The notes beneath the pieces were generated by a model. It worked only from the letters and a program-made list of their open reading frames with translations, was not told where the DNA came from and did no database searches. Positions 51,401-58,949 of a stretch of 64,000 nucleotides of DNA are shown piece after piece. The translations under genes were made by a program, and so were the position numbers. Origin of the DNA: Mesobacterium pallidum (GTDB lineage Bacteria > Pseudomonadota > Alphaproteobacteria > Rhodobacterales > Rhodobacteraceae); NCBI RefSeq assembly GCF_019966535.1, contig NZ_JAIMID010000023.1, positions 1 to 64,000 on the forward strand. The letters run 5' to 3'. Every line of letters starts with the position of its first letter. Within the stretch, counting starts at the first letter, position 1.

Positions 51401-54276
51401 CCGACTGGAAGGATCAGGTGGACCCCAGCTTTGTCGCCGACATCGAGGCGATCCTCGGAGGCACCGATGCGGATGCGGCTGTCATGGATCAAATCTGGCA
51501 GCGGTGGCTGACCAGCCTCCCGGATTTCTCGGCGCGCAAGCGGCAAATCCACCGGAAGAACCGGGCCGGATACAGCCATGACGCCTTCCGCGCCTTCGGC
51601 CGCAACATGTTTCATGGGGGGCACCAGGTCGCACGCCTGCGTCACGCCATGGACATGGAGCTTGCGCTCGACCGGGCGCGCGCCGAGGCCGCGGCCAGCG
51701 ACGACCAGAACCGCAACACGATGGTTGTCAACGAGATGGGCCGTCGCCACGCTTTCATCATGAACCCCAAGGGGTCGAAATGGGCGCAATGGGCCACCAG
51801 CGCGGCCTTCGTCTACTATCTCGGGGCCACGCCGGCCGCCGCCGCCGTGAACCTCACGCAGACCAGCGTTGTAGGCATCCCGGTTCTGTCGGCAGGATTC
51901 GAGAAGGCCACAGCGGCCCAGGCCGCCAAGCAGCTTGGCCGCGCTTCCCGAGATTTCCTCAAGGGTCGCGGCGAGGCGCAGCGCAGCAAGGACATCTCCC
52001 GCGACGAGTGGCGCGCGATGAAAGCGGCCTATGATCGGGGTGTTGTGGACAAGTCGCAGGCGCACGACCTGGCCGGCATCGCCGACACGGGCGTCGAGTA
52101 TTCCGACACCCGCATGCGGATCATGGGCAAGATCGCTTGGATGTTCCATCAGGCCGAGCGCGCGAACCGCGAGGTCACGTTCCTTGCAGCCTATCGCATG
52201 GCCAAGGCGCACGGCATGGGGCACGAGGCAGCCGTAGACAAGGCCGCGGACTTGACGTGGAAGACCCACTTCGATTACCAGAACTGTGTGGATGGTGAGA
52301 CCGAAATTCTCACGCTGGATGGCTGGAAGACCTGGGACCAGGTTTCGCCCGGGGACCGGATCATTTCGACAGACGACAGCGGAGCTGCGGTCGAGGTAAG
52401 CGTTCAGGATGTAAACGTGTTCCATAGACCTCAGGAAATCGCCCTGCTTTCAGGCGGCGGCCCGCGCCGCTTCTCGATGGCCGCCACCGACGATCACAAA
52501 GCTGTCGTCATGAAGCAGCAAAAAAAGGGCGGGCAACGGTTCTGGTCGGCGCCACATTTCGTTGAGACATCCGACCTTAACCGAACACATTGCATTCTGC
52601 GCGCGCCTCTCGCGCCGATTTCACGCCCATCGTCAGTCGGTGCAGACATGGCGCGCTTGATCGGTTGGTTCGTTGCCGAAGGCTGGTTCGCAAAAAACCG
52701 TGGCGCGAAGGACAAGAACAACGCGCGTCTTGAGCAATCCCAAGTCAAGAATGCTGACCATGTGTTGGAGATAGACGGCATTCTCAAGCGGCTGGGCGGC
52801 GCGCACTCCAGGCATATCGTCAAGAACGGACGCCATGTTCTGTGGTCGTTCTCGGGTGACATTGCCCGCGACCTCAAGGCGCTGGTCCCCCAAAAGTTGT
52901 TGAGGTGGGAGTTCCTGGCTTCAATGTCGGCGGAAGAAATGGAGGCCCTCCTGGACGCTTTCACAAAGGCAGACGGAAGCCAAAGGGGGAAGAATGGTTG
53001 CATAACGATCACCCAGAAAGCCTCTACGAACATCCAGAACCTCGAAGTCTTGCAGGCGATGGCGACCGCCCTTGGAAAGGTGGCGTCGATAGGTGTTTCA
53101 TCCACCAGGGACATGGCGTGGCTGACCATTTCAGGGAATGGTCGCATCAAGAGCATCCGAACCTCTGTCAGGCGCCTGGAAAAGACCCGCATCCGGGTTC
53201 CTATGGTGTGGTGCCCCACGACTGACAACGGGCGTTGGGTGGCGCGGCGCAATGGTTGCGTGTTTGTGACCGGAAACACATCGCGACCGCGCGCCATGCA
53301 GAATGATGGCGCTAAGGTATTGTTAGTCTTCAGAAATTTCCAAATCCAGATGCTGTGGCGGCTGTTCCGCGACACGCATCAGGCGTTCAAGGGCGAGACG
53401 CCGCAGGCCCGCCGGGAGGCCCGCCGGCAGCTCGTCGGCATCACCGCTTCCATGATGCTGCACGCCGGGATCACCGGCACCTGGGGGTATGCGGTGCTGA
53501 CCACGCTTCTGGGCCTGTTCTTCGATGACGGGCGCGACGATGTGGAGGAAGGGCTGCAACGCGCCCTGGTCGAGACGCTGGGGCCGGACGTGGCCGGCCT
53601 GCTGCTCAAGGGCGTTCCCGGCCATTTGACCGGCGTGGACCTCACCTCGCGCATCGGCATGCCGGAGCTTTGGTTCCGGGCCAGTGACCGTAAGCTGGAG
53701 GGCGATGACGTCTATAACTACTGGCTGACGGAGATGGTCGGCGCTGTGCCCGGCATGGTCGAGAACCAGGTGCGCGGCGTTCAGAAGATCATGGACGGGG
53801 AGGTCGTGCGCGGGATCGAAACCATGGCACCCAAGTTCATTCGCGACATCATCAAGTCCGGTCGCTACTACGGCGAGGGCGTGACGACCTACAATGGCGA
53901 TCCGATCCTCGATGAGGTCGCGATGCACCAGGTCATTATCCAGGCCCTCGGGTTCACGCCTGCGCAGATCAGCGAACGGTATGACCAGAACGGCCGCATG
54001 AAGAACAAGGAGCGCCGCATCACGGACAGCCGGAAGAACGTGCTGCGCGAGGCCACGACCAGCATCATTGACACCGGTCAGGTATCGCGGGCTGCGATGC
54101 GCAGCATTGACGCATGGAACCGTGAGAACCCCGACTACCCGATCACCGGGGAAAGCGTGAAGCAGTCGCTTTCGTCGCGCATGCGGGCCAAGCAGCGCAA
54201 TCAGGGCGGCGTCGGGCTCAATCCGAAGATCGATGATCGCATCAGGCGGGAGGCGGCGCCGGGCATCTACAACTGA
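45433..54276 (+). CDS. giant PLxRFG polyvalent virion protein, with an intein
   Basis: 2947 codons, 2616 after intein removal. Visible parts in order: a Gly/Ala-rich membrane-active segment (about 260-325); Pro-rich linkers; an inorganic-pyrophosphatase-like domain (about 985-1120, HYGYFKRTEGADGDHVDFYMG); a low-complexity bridge (about 1390-1475) over a nested gene; a zinc metallopeptidase-type HEAMH at 1547-1551 with EEAIAEAFADYA downstream; PLSRFG at 1937-1942; the intein at 2285-2615; and a hydrophobic segment near 2670-2700. The size and domain mix fit an ejected internal virion protein. No ordinary Shine-Dalgarno; leader copy B precedes it. Confidence 0.9.
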   Translation: MSDGIFKSDAFDAGYAGEKGQATPQSFRSSIEALASQSGVPVNVLVAYVEATGTNDPTESLAVAARVAETFGPQVKAGANIEDLVIGTARDKASGQQFLERARMIGHEMYPDRVPEDPFEGEGIGSKLARRGQQFVRGANEVVASVPEAIGVRQAQEDQTQIDASRGFGQRSEGRIAGIQEQLADPNIQGEARRRLEGDLAIYQGMARNGAAQPETAAPAQDRPVFKAGQQVRDAVSGVVGEPDWRDDSFMGALSEGAGNMTGFIAGSLAAGAVGGPGAAIASGAAMGSSMGQSQQYREAIAAGADEETAQTAAQWGALIGSAEIVPIARGLKMLPPKVRSKVVDVVGKRASHILQTAGEEAAQEFLSQVAGNIVAQQLYDPERGWTEGAGEAALIGGILGGGVGALGSGDPILRERPAAEPTPEDTGPAGLLPPPALITPPPPRPDAPPPAPPSGPMGQALQDAPDFLAPGLKASDPVTIDVGGSKIAGTLRGDDGAVLEIEEDETGQVFEIPREDIEAGIAVVSPRRDDADVERAAGDEKSSLSKRAAGRVRPPNDATRDDEPKTAEEARRRANVIADHAEEAGWSSRLRDTHQALTDLAEQLDKEQAKAKAAPEKQPNVAEGRAAASSPAAPETPVASPSGPDSGAAAGDVITKKDGSPFGNLAAAKRGVKSRGLDPETVTFEEVEGGVIARPGGATIAPQEVQAASPEEAPAQPDSAVQEPEQAISQPEEPETQPEAPEAAPVEAAPVDAMPDAEIEPAPEPDQVNDDDATAWDGLNASQRESIVREAGYLERGAISPEGRKTINSDWRKLPKAARDKLTDAAVSLNDRKRPADQNPIKKPDPMPAPDERLQGDMFGGQAKTETQMADAEKARREWGAFIGIASSGKTDLWQGEIEGHQVTVRDGSRITIRGAGDAAAVLADRDVDGMSRREIAQWARGVIPKAAKEPTPGAPDAAQMQQVAQEAAPDPTDGQKEAGNYKKGHTSWNGLGLTIENAKGTERSGTAPDGSTWSVEMPAHYGYFKRTEGADGDHVDFYMGDAPESDYVVVVDQRDADTGRFDEHKVILGTSTKTEALDLYRKGFSDGRADERIKAVTEFASVEDFKAWLKDGDTTKPLANEAAPIAPNRTGDSLGEMTEQQAFEIAKRIVERGQQNTSGMNMPEGYKWSGGEWLGKNRIKNAKGKLFIEPERGLDAYYFNIADLEKELDKAKGPDFSTYRPAPDASDGSQPPSETTKDAAITQRPPRNEATIPSYGASNKLVSQDRAAELRAKLKAKLRNQLNAGIDPEIMAIGAELAVYHIEAGARRFIDLAKAIAGDLDTTPAKLRPYLRSWYNGARDMIEDHGMSIDGMDDARTVGTLVKSGVLDDLPAGNSTETPPSDTVDSDQAQETGDAGAAVRETDQGPLEEAPAGPVREPGEGGDAGLQGEAAEPERGGQGGRADGKRGDAKARGRGSRSQRAVSSAQPDLLSQAAETETVKAAKQKAAVKRALPRLRRQLDDMGLKRVRLRLDELAGRQGGFETDGAGNLAILIGESLNLGHTLHHEAMHALRAMGAFTRDEWSALTKRAKDGWLAEYDIATRYPDLSAQEQIEEAIAEAFADYAVAKERPRVPRLVRAAFDRAARVFYAVRAAFIGQNAENVFHRALSGTIAKRTGAVTPVRTGKSQATAKPDDADLMPKERGLLSQIMTDAMGGQYGLLGLVPGRALLTELTGKLPSARDYLRAKESMDTDRQRWHELTDEVAQSWRKIMRKNPDANKEMMALMHDATIAGQDPDMEFAPMATSQDKDILTGEDWRGTYAFDAATRRLKSDRSNSRAHAELKQRFDALPPEFQDMYRTVRESYKKLAKDFDEAILTNIDKSMSVALERAERTYKSDLKAIAEEGLTGDEKAAAEEEAKKKYAWAKRNNQYARKSRLASLRKQFEASRLQGPYFPLSRFGQYFVTVRDTDGNVLSFSRFESEREQQAFIKEQSGPDQVVEAGVLDDSADWKDQVDPSFVADIEAILGGTDADAAVMDQIWQRWLTSLPDFSARKRQIHRKNRAGYSHDAFRAFGRNMFHGGHQVARLRHAMDMELALDRARAEAAASDDQNRNTMVVNEMGRRHAFIMNPKGSKWAQWATSAAFVYYLGATPAAAAVNLTQTSVVGIPVLSAGFEKATAAQAAKQLGRASRDFLKGRGEAQRSKDISRDEWRAMKAAYDRGVVDKSQAHDLAGIADTGVEYSDTRMRIMGKIAWMFHQAERANREVTFLAAYRMAKAHGMGHEAAVDKAADLTWKTHFDYQNCVDGETEILTLDGWKTWDQVSPGDRIISTDDSGAAVEVSVQDVNVFHRPQEIALLSGGGPRRFSMAATDDHKAVVMKQQKKGGQRFWSAPHFVETSDLNRTHCILRAPLAPISRPSSVGADMARLIGWFVAEGWFAKNRGAKDKNNARLEQSQVKNADHVLEIDGILKRLGGAHSRHIVKNGRHVLWSFSGDIARDLKALVPQKLLRWEFLASMSAEEMEALLDAFTKADGSQRGKNGCITITQKASTNIQNLEVLQAMATALGKVASIGVSSTRDMAWLTISGNGRIKSIRTSVRRLEKTRIRVPMVWCPTTDNGRWVARRNGCVFVTGNTSRPRAMQNDGAKVLLVFRNFQIQMLWRLFRDTHQAFKGETPQARREARRQLVGITASMMLHAGITGTWGYAVLTTLLGLFFDDGRDDVEEGLQRALVETLGPDVAGLLLKGVPGHLTGVDLTSRIGMPELWFRASDRKLEGDDVYNYWLTEMVGAVPGMVENQVRGVQKIMDGEVVRGIETMAPKFIRDIIKSGRYYGEGVTTYNGDPILDEVAMHQVIIQALGFTPAQISERYDQNGRMKNKERRITDSRKNVLREATTSIIDTGQVSRAAMRSIDAWNRENPDYPITGESVKQSLSSRMRAKQRNQGGVGLNPKIDDRIRREAAPGIYN
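49619..49849 (+). CDS. gene nested in the +1 frame of the giant gene
   Basis: 76 residues starting MLGLQYARQIKDHWKKHQPD and ending RNELYPAPSQTS. AGGAG stands about seven bases before its ATG. Across this stretch nearly every codon of the nested frame ends in G or C, the window norm, while the giant's own frame becomes Gly/Arg/Glu/Ala low complexity with A/T-rich third positions. This indicates that the nested frame is under coding selection and the giant frame is a read-through linker. The sequence is helical; its family is unknown to me. Confidence 0.7.
   Translation: MLGLQYARQIKDHWKKHQPDLYASLEKAGTLDFKAKQQSRNVADKVAALMESAGMQKHEAEEVVRNELYPAPSQTS
52285..53277 (+). other. intein in the giant protein (331 aa) with two LAGLIDADG motifs
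   Basis: Starts with Cys2285 (CVDGETEILTLDGWK, then VSPGDRIISTD). Block B has T2352-D-D-H2355. The endonuclease motifs are LIGWFVAEGWF (2409-2419, acid Glu2416) and LLDAFTKADGS (2506-2516, acid Asp2514), about 98 residues apart as expected for an active monomer. The end is GCVFVTGN with Asn2615 terminal but Gly instead of the usual penultimate His; +1 residue is Thr. Codon use is AT-richer than the flanks. Confidence 0.92.
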
Positions 54277-54587
54277 GGTGTCAGGACCGTCCGGTCGGCC
54301 GACGTTCCCACATGATACCATTGGCTTGCGAAGTCGCGCGCGCGATCTGCGGCCTCATAGTCGCCTGCGTCTCGGTGCTGCTGAATGCAGATCGCGTATC
54401 TGAGCGCATCGCTTCCCTCGCAATGCTCCGGGTTGTTCTCGTCAAACCCCGTTCCAGCGAAGGCTGTGAAGCGCGCGCCCGGTCTGTCATCCCCGATCTG
54501 GCCAAAGTTCGCGCAGGCTGTGCGGACTTCGATTTTCTCAGGCCCGGAATGCATCGGCACCATATTCGGAATTTTCCTGGGGTACAT
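54267..54587 (-). CDS. antisense-oriented accessory gene between late genes
   Basis: 106 residues from ATG 54587, which has AAAGGAG seven bases upstream. Sequence MYPRKIPNMVPMHSGPEKIEV, later CEGSDALRYAICIQQHRDAGDYEAADRARDFASQWYHV. It is the only leftward gene in the 26-63 kb late block and its 3' end overlaps the giant gene by ten bases. Own promoter likely. Typical of a moron expressed in the lysogen; function unknown. Confidence 0.7.
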   Translation of the reverse strand: MYPRKIPNMVPMHSGPEKIEVRTACANFGQIGDDRPGARFTAFAGTGFDENNPEHCEGSDALRYAICIQQHRDAGDYEAADRARDFASQWYHVGTSADRTVLTPQL

Positions 54588-54615
54588 TCGCGGACTCCTT
54601 TCATGAGCGTCTTCG

Positions 54616-54651
54616 ACATATAGCCAAATTCCGGCCGCATGTGCTATATGT
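54616..54651. promoter_or_regulatory. back-to-back divergent promoters as a 9-bp inverted repeat
   Basis: ACATATAGC (54616-54624) and GCTATATGT (54643-54651) form an inverted repeat with an 18-base spacer. Read outward, each gives GCTATATG, a -10-like box: rightward for the tail-fibre leader C, leftward for the accessory gene at 54267-54587. Each box lies where the other promoter would have its -35, so the two may exclude each other. An operator dimer site is the alternative reading. Confidence 0.5.
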
Positions 54652-54705
54652 GGGCCATGAGCGCAGGAAGCGCCTGTTCCCGGTACACCCGCGATAGGCG
54701 TTTCC
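54652..54705 (+). promoter_or_regulatory. structured leader, copy C, of the tail-fibre gene
   Basis: Hairpin GCGC-AGGAA-GCGC (54661-54673) with GGA in the loop. The alternative pairs GGAAGCGCCT (54666-54675) with AGGCGTTTCC (54696-54705), ten continuous pairs with one G-U, ending directly before the ATG. TGCTAT (54642-54647) matches the candidate -10 of copy B. Confidence 0.7.
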
Positions 54706-57700
54706 ATGACCAATCAAGCTGTCCGCATGAAGGCACGCAACGGCACCACCGAACAGTGGGCCGCCGCGAACCCCGTTCTCTCCTCTGGTGAGATCGGCTT
54801 CGATACCGTCCGCAAGGTGCTGAAAATCGGCGACGGGCTCAGCACTTGGGCCGCGCTGACCGGCTTGAACACCGCCGAAGGCATCGAGATCGAAGGCGGT
54901 CAGACGCTCAACGACTTGACCGAGAAGAGCCTACAGCGGCGCAGCCGAGCCGATTTCATCGCCTGGGCGGCCGTGGCCGAGCCCATCGAGGGTCAGCTCG
55001 AGATGTATGACGGCTTGACCGTCAAGTACCGGGCAGGCGGCGATGCCTTCTCTGACGCGCCGGGCTGGGAGCCGCATGGCCGGATCAGCGTCCGTCATTG
55101 GGACATCAGCGGCGATGGGGCAGACGCCGTGGACGCGATCTGCGCCTGGGTCGGCGTGCCGGACATCGATTTCAGCGACGGCGATGCCGTTCTCGCCGCT
55201 TTTCGCAACACCCCGGCCCGGGTCATTCACGGCGACGGCGCGATCCTGACCTTCCAGCGGTCGCCGACCTTCAACAACATCCACCACGTCACGTTCAGGG
55301 ACATGGTGTGGGAGGCCGACCCCGACACCGTGTGGGGAACCTACTTTGCGGAAGGGCCGGGCATGACCTGCGCGCGCCCCTTCGTGGACATCAAGGGCGA
55401 GGATTCCTCGGAGCGGCGTGGCCGCGACTACCACATCAGCAACGTGTCCTTCATCAACATGGTGTTCCGCGGGAACAGTGTGGCCTCGTGCATCGAACTC
55501 GAAAACACCTACCGCAGCACTTTCGCGCGCTGCCTGATGACCGAATGGCACGATGACGGATACGGCTTCATCACCGCCAAGGGGTCGCCGAACGAAAACG
55601 AGGCCGTGCGTCCGTCCGCTGGATCCGACAATGATCGTCTGAACGCCGCAAACCTTGCCGACTGGCCCATCGTCAACGGAGCGATCACCGCAGCGATCGA
55701 TGACGCTGAAGGCGGCAACGCGGCCTTCACACTCACCGCCGCCGCCCCCGGGCAGACCTACATCAGCGAGACCTTCACCGTCACAGCCTTCACTGAGACG
55801 GTGGCGGCCGTTCGGCTGCGGCCCCGCGAGGCAGACTTTGCCGTGCTTCGCATCACGGGCCTCGACCAGGATTCCGAGGTGTTTGTCGACCTCACCGAAT
55901 CCGTGGCGACGGTAGCAAGCGGCCCCGTGCAGGTGACGGTCGAAACCTATCCCAACGGCTATGTCGACCTGCTCGTGACCATGGAAAGCTCCATCAGCCT
56001 GAACGGCACGCTGGAGATCGGGATTGCGGCAAGCGACTCGTCCGATGCGGCGACGGCCGGCGACACCATCGACATCTACAATGCCGCCGTGTTCGCGGCT
56101 GAGTACATCATCCCGATTGATCCTACCCAAGACAAGAACGGCGACTTGACCCTCCTCGACTGCGTGATCGCTCAGCGGGTCCTGGCCGGCACCGTCGATA
56201 CTTCCGGCGGGGCAGGTATCGGCGTCGGGGTTTACACGTCCGACATGAGCGCCCGGGGGTTGCAGATTTACTCCTGCGACATCGGCCTCGACGTGAACTA
56301 TTCCTACAATCCCACCTTCGTGGACATCTTCAGCTTCAACACGGCGTCCAACATCTCGTATCGGATCGGCCGCTACGCTCACCGGGCGGTGTTCACCAAA
56401 TGCTTCGTCGGCAAGTCGCGGATGGTGTTTGAGAGCTTCTACCACACCCTCGATGGATGCACGTTCAGCGGCGCGGCCGAGTTGGAGTTTCACGCCTACC
56501 GGCAGAAGGAGAACATGCGCGGGTTTATCGCGTCCGCAACCCGGCTGGCGCAAGCAGCTCCGAAATTCGTGGAACAAGGCAACGGCTACTTCACCGTCAA
56601 CAAGGCTTGGGCGGTCGGCGAGTTGTTCGGTAAGGCCGGGAACCTGCCCACGGGGGTCGGCACGCGCTTGCAGGTGCAATCCGGCTCGGCGAAGTGGCCC
56701 GCCCTGCGCGTGACCACCGACATCGCCAAGCTGCCGGGCGGCATAGGCGCCGACGATGACGGCATGGCTTTCTCCGATGGCAGCAACTGGATCGCGGGCG
56801 TCATGACCGGCGCCTGGTGGGCTGAGCGGCTGTTCGTCGGCAAGGGGCAGTCGGGCGGCGATGCGCCGGCGCTGTTCCGGGCAAACCCCAACGGCCAGAG
56901 CGTCATCCTGTCCGGCATCACCAGCGATTTCGGCGAGTTCAACTTCGAGATGGGCCTCCGCACCGATCCCGGTCAGCCGTGGATGGCCAAAGGCGGGCTC
57001 CGCATCGAGGAATCCAGCACGCCCCCGGCGCCTCTTGACGGCCAAAGCACGATCTGGCGGAAAACGACCGGCGTTCTCGCTGTTCGCCGGAACGAGGGCA
57101 ATGTCGTCACCGACGCTGACATGCTCGACCGCGCGAACACCACGCTGGATGGGGCCGGGCAGGTCTTCCACACACCCGCCCTCATCAGCCGCATCATTCC
57201 GACACTGAGCGAGAGCGATGCGAACGCAAGCGCCAACGTGGCCGCGCTGATCGCCGCCCTGGCCGAAAGCGCATCGACCGGCAAGACGGTCCAGACGACC
57301 GGCTTGAATGTGCCCATCAACGGTCAGATCGTCCTGCCGGCCGGAGGCGACTTCCGCTGGGAGGCGTCCAGCGACTTCCTCCTGCGGCCCATCGCCGACC
57401 AAGCGTCTGGCTTCCTTCGGCCTGCCAGCGAGGCCGTCGCCATGGCAGACGTGCGCCTTGTGGGGCTGCGAATGTCTCCGGGCATCAACGGAGGCACCGG
57501 GGAGCCCTATATTGGCGGGATGCTGTCCGGCCGGTTTGTGGACAGCGTTCTGGCTGACCTCATCTGCGATGGCCACAAGGGCGGCCCGGCCTTCAAGGTG
57601 GCCCTCTTCCAGAGCCGCATGGAGATGACGCAATTCCGCGGAGCCGTGGCCAGCGCAGCGACATCCGGGCTGCGCGTGGTCGGCGGTGCGGAAAGCGTGA

Positions 57701-58527
57701 TCTATGGTGTCCAGGGGTCGGCCTTTGGTGATGGGATCGACATCTCGAGCGAGAACACGCCGGGCGGGGCCATGTTCGATCTTGGGCACCAGAACATCTC
57801 CATCGTGGGTGGCGCCATCGAAAGCTCCTCCACCGGGCTCAAGGTGCGCTGCAACACGAACGTCACCAAGGACATCGACGGCTGCACCTTGTCGGGTGTC
57901 GCCTTCACCTGCCTGGGCTCTGACAGCGGCACGCGCAACGCGCACTTCGTCAGCCAGACCGCCGCCGCAGCCGTGCGGTCGTTCACGATGCACGATGTCG
58001 CTTTCGATGAATCGGGATGCACCAATGGCGGCGCCGCCTGGGTGCTGGGCAACGTGATCGGCTGCTCGCTCGACTACACCGTCTCGGCGCCGCACAACAC
58101 GGGCCTGCGGATCGAAGTGGATGGCGGCTCCGGCACATCCCCACAGCGCAACGAGATCGAATTGCGGAACAGCGAGGCGCCGACCGAAACGACCACGCCA
58201 CAGGTCCAGGTTCTCAATGGGGTTCGGAACACCGTTCGCGCCAACATCACCGCACCGACTGCCTCAAGCGCAATCACCGTTGTGACCAGCGACAGGACGC
58301 GGATCGAGGGCGGCAAGATTGTCGGTGTGCCGACCGGCCAGATCGGCATCGACATCCGAGCCGGCGCGACAAACACGACCTGCAGCAACAACGACCTCCA
58401 GGGGACCGGCACGTCCTACTCGATTGCGGCCGCCGCCGCCGCGGGCACGCACATGCTGGGTAACGACCTCGGCGGCATGGCGACCGGCGGCACCGCGCCG
58501 GGCGTGTCGGCGAACGAGAGGGCGTGA
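54706..58527 (+). CDS. tail fibre/spike with beta-helix
   Basis: 1273 residues. The N-terminus RMKARNGTTEQWAAANPVLSSGEIGFDTVRKVLKIGDGLSTWAAL (about 7-52) is the Mtd_N-like virion attachment domain common to phage fibres. Residues about 130-620 read as a right-handed beta-helix with many F/I-x-N and G-x-x-F turns, as in receptor-degrading spikes, and a second beta-helix lies at about 840-1270. It binds, and may cleave, surface polysaccharide. Leader copy C precedes it. Confidence 0.85.
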   Translation: MTNQAVRMKARNGTTEQWAAANPVLSSGEIGFDTVRKVLKIGDGLSTWAALTGLNTAEGIEIEGGQTLNDLTEKSLQRRSRADFIAWAAVAEPIEGQLEMYDGLTVKYRAGGDAFSDAPGWEPHGRISVRHWDISGDGADAVDAICAWVGVPDIDFSDGDAVLAAFRNTPARVIHGDGAILTFQRSPTFNNIHHVTFRDMVWEADPDTVWGTYFAEGPGMTCARPFVDIKGEDSSERRGRDYHISNVSFINMVFRGNSVASCIELENTYRSTFARCLMTEWHDDGYGFITAKGSPNENEAVRPSAGSDNDRLNAANLADWPIVNGAITAAIDDAEGGNAAFTLTAAAPGQTYISETFTVTAFTETVAAVRLRPREADFAVLRITGLDQDSEVFVDLTESVATVASGPVQVTVETYPNGYVDLLVTMESSISLNGTLEIGIAASDSSDAATAGDTIDIYNAAVFAAEYIIPIDPTQDKNGDLTLLDCVIAQRVLAGTVDTSGGAGIGVGVYTSDMSARGLQIYSCDIGLDVNYSYNPTFVDIFSFNTASNISYRIGRYAHRAVFTKCFVGKSRMVFESFYHTLDGCTFSGAAELEFHAYRQKENMRGFIASATRLAQAAPKFVEQGNGYFTVNKAWAVGELFGKAGNLPTGVGTRLQVQSGSAKWPALRVTTDIAKLPGGIGADDDGMAFSDGSNWIAGVMTGAWWAERLFVGKGQSGGDAPALFRANPNGQSVILSGITSDFGEFNFEMGLRTDPGQPWMAKGGLRIEESSTPPAPLDGQSTIWRKTTGVLAVRRNEGNVVTDADMLDRANTTLDGAGQVFHTPALISRIIPTLSESDANASANVAALIAALAESASTGKTVQTTGLNVPINGQIVLPAGGDFRWEASSDFLLRPIADQASGFLRPASEAVAMADVRLVGLRMSPGINGGTGEPYIGGMLSGRFVDSVLADLICDGHKGGPAFKVALFQSRMEMTQFRGAVASAATSGLRVVGGAESVIYGVQGSAFGDGIDISSENTPGGAMFDLGHQNISIVGGAIESSSTGLKVRCNTNVTKDIDGCTLSGVAFTCLGSDSGTRNAHFVSQTAAAAVRSFTMHDVAFDESGCTNGGAAWVLGNVIGCSLDYTVSAPHNTGLRIEVDGGSGTSPQRNEIELRNSEAPTETTTPQVQVLNGVRNTVRANITAPTASSAITVVTSDRTRIEGGKIVGVPTGQIGIDIRAGATNTTCSNNDLQGTGTSYSIAAAAAAGTHMLGNDLGGMATGGTAPGVSANERA

Positions 58528-58781
58528 GCGAACTGATGGACCCGCAATGGCTCTTCGAGAAACTCGGCGTGGTCGGCGTGATGCTGGGCGCGATGTTCTA
58601 CGACCGCAAGCGTCTGCTGGACGAGTTGGCCAAGCGGGATGCGCGCATCGAAGAGTTGACGGCTCGGCTGCTGGAAAACGACGCAAGCCAGGTGCGCGAG
58701 AACATCGAGCGGGAATTGACCACCTTGGCCCATCTGCAATCGATCCTTCAACTCCTGGAGAAGTGGGAGGCCAGACAATGA
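58524..58781 (+). CDS. membrane-anchored coiled-coil protein, lysis-region candidate
   Basis: 85 residues starting at GTG. A hydrophobic segment WLFEKLGVVGVMLGAMFY (about 9-26) then a long coiled coil (DRKRLLDELAKRDARIEELTARLLE ... ELTTLAHLQSILQLLEKWE). The layout, one membrane segment plus coiled coil just before the endolysin genes, fits an i-spanin or small holin-like protein. Not assigned firmly. Overlaps neighbours on both sides. Confidence 0.65.
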   Translation: MSELMDPQWLFEKLGVVGVMLGAMFYDRKRLLDELAKRDARIEELTARLLENDASQVRENIERELTTLAHLQSILQLLEKWEARQ

Positions 58782-58948
58782 AGTGGTGGAAGCTGTTCGC
58801 GAAGCCGCCAAAGCCCCCGGCGCCCGTTCCGCGATCCGAGGCTTCGCAGGAGCAGCGGCAGACGTTGCTCGAGGTGCAGCGCAAGCGGCGCGACCTCGAG
58901 CGCGAGATCGAGAAGACCATGACCAGGCTGGCAGAGCGGAGAACCTGA
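58778..58948 (+). CDS. small basic protein in lysis cassette
   Basis: 56 residues starting MKWWKLFAKPPKPPAPVPRSE, followed by a basic helix (QRQTLLEVQRKRRDLEREIEKTM). ATGA overlap with the previous gene. Perhaps a spanin partner or membrane-surface protein; no family recognised. Confidence 0.6.
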   Translation: MKWWKLFAKPPKPPAPVPRSEASQEQRQTLLEVQRKRRDLEREIEKTMTRLAERRT

Positions 58949-58949
58949 C

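Noticed and set aside
54931..58095. 1054-codon minus-strand frame opposite the tail fibre
   Set aside because: No motifs, shadow composition; the plus frame has the Mtd_N-like start and beta-helix pattern.
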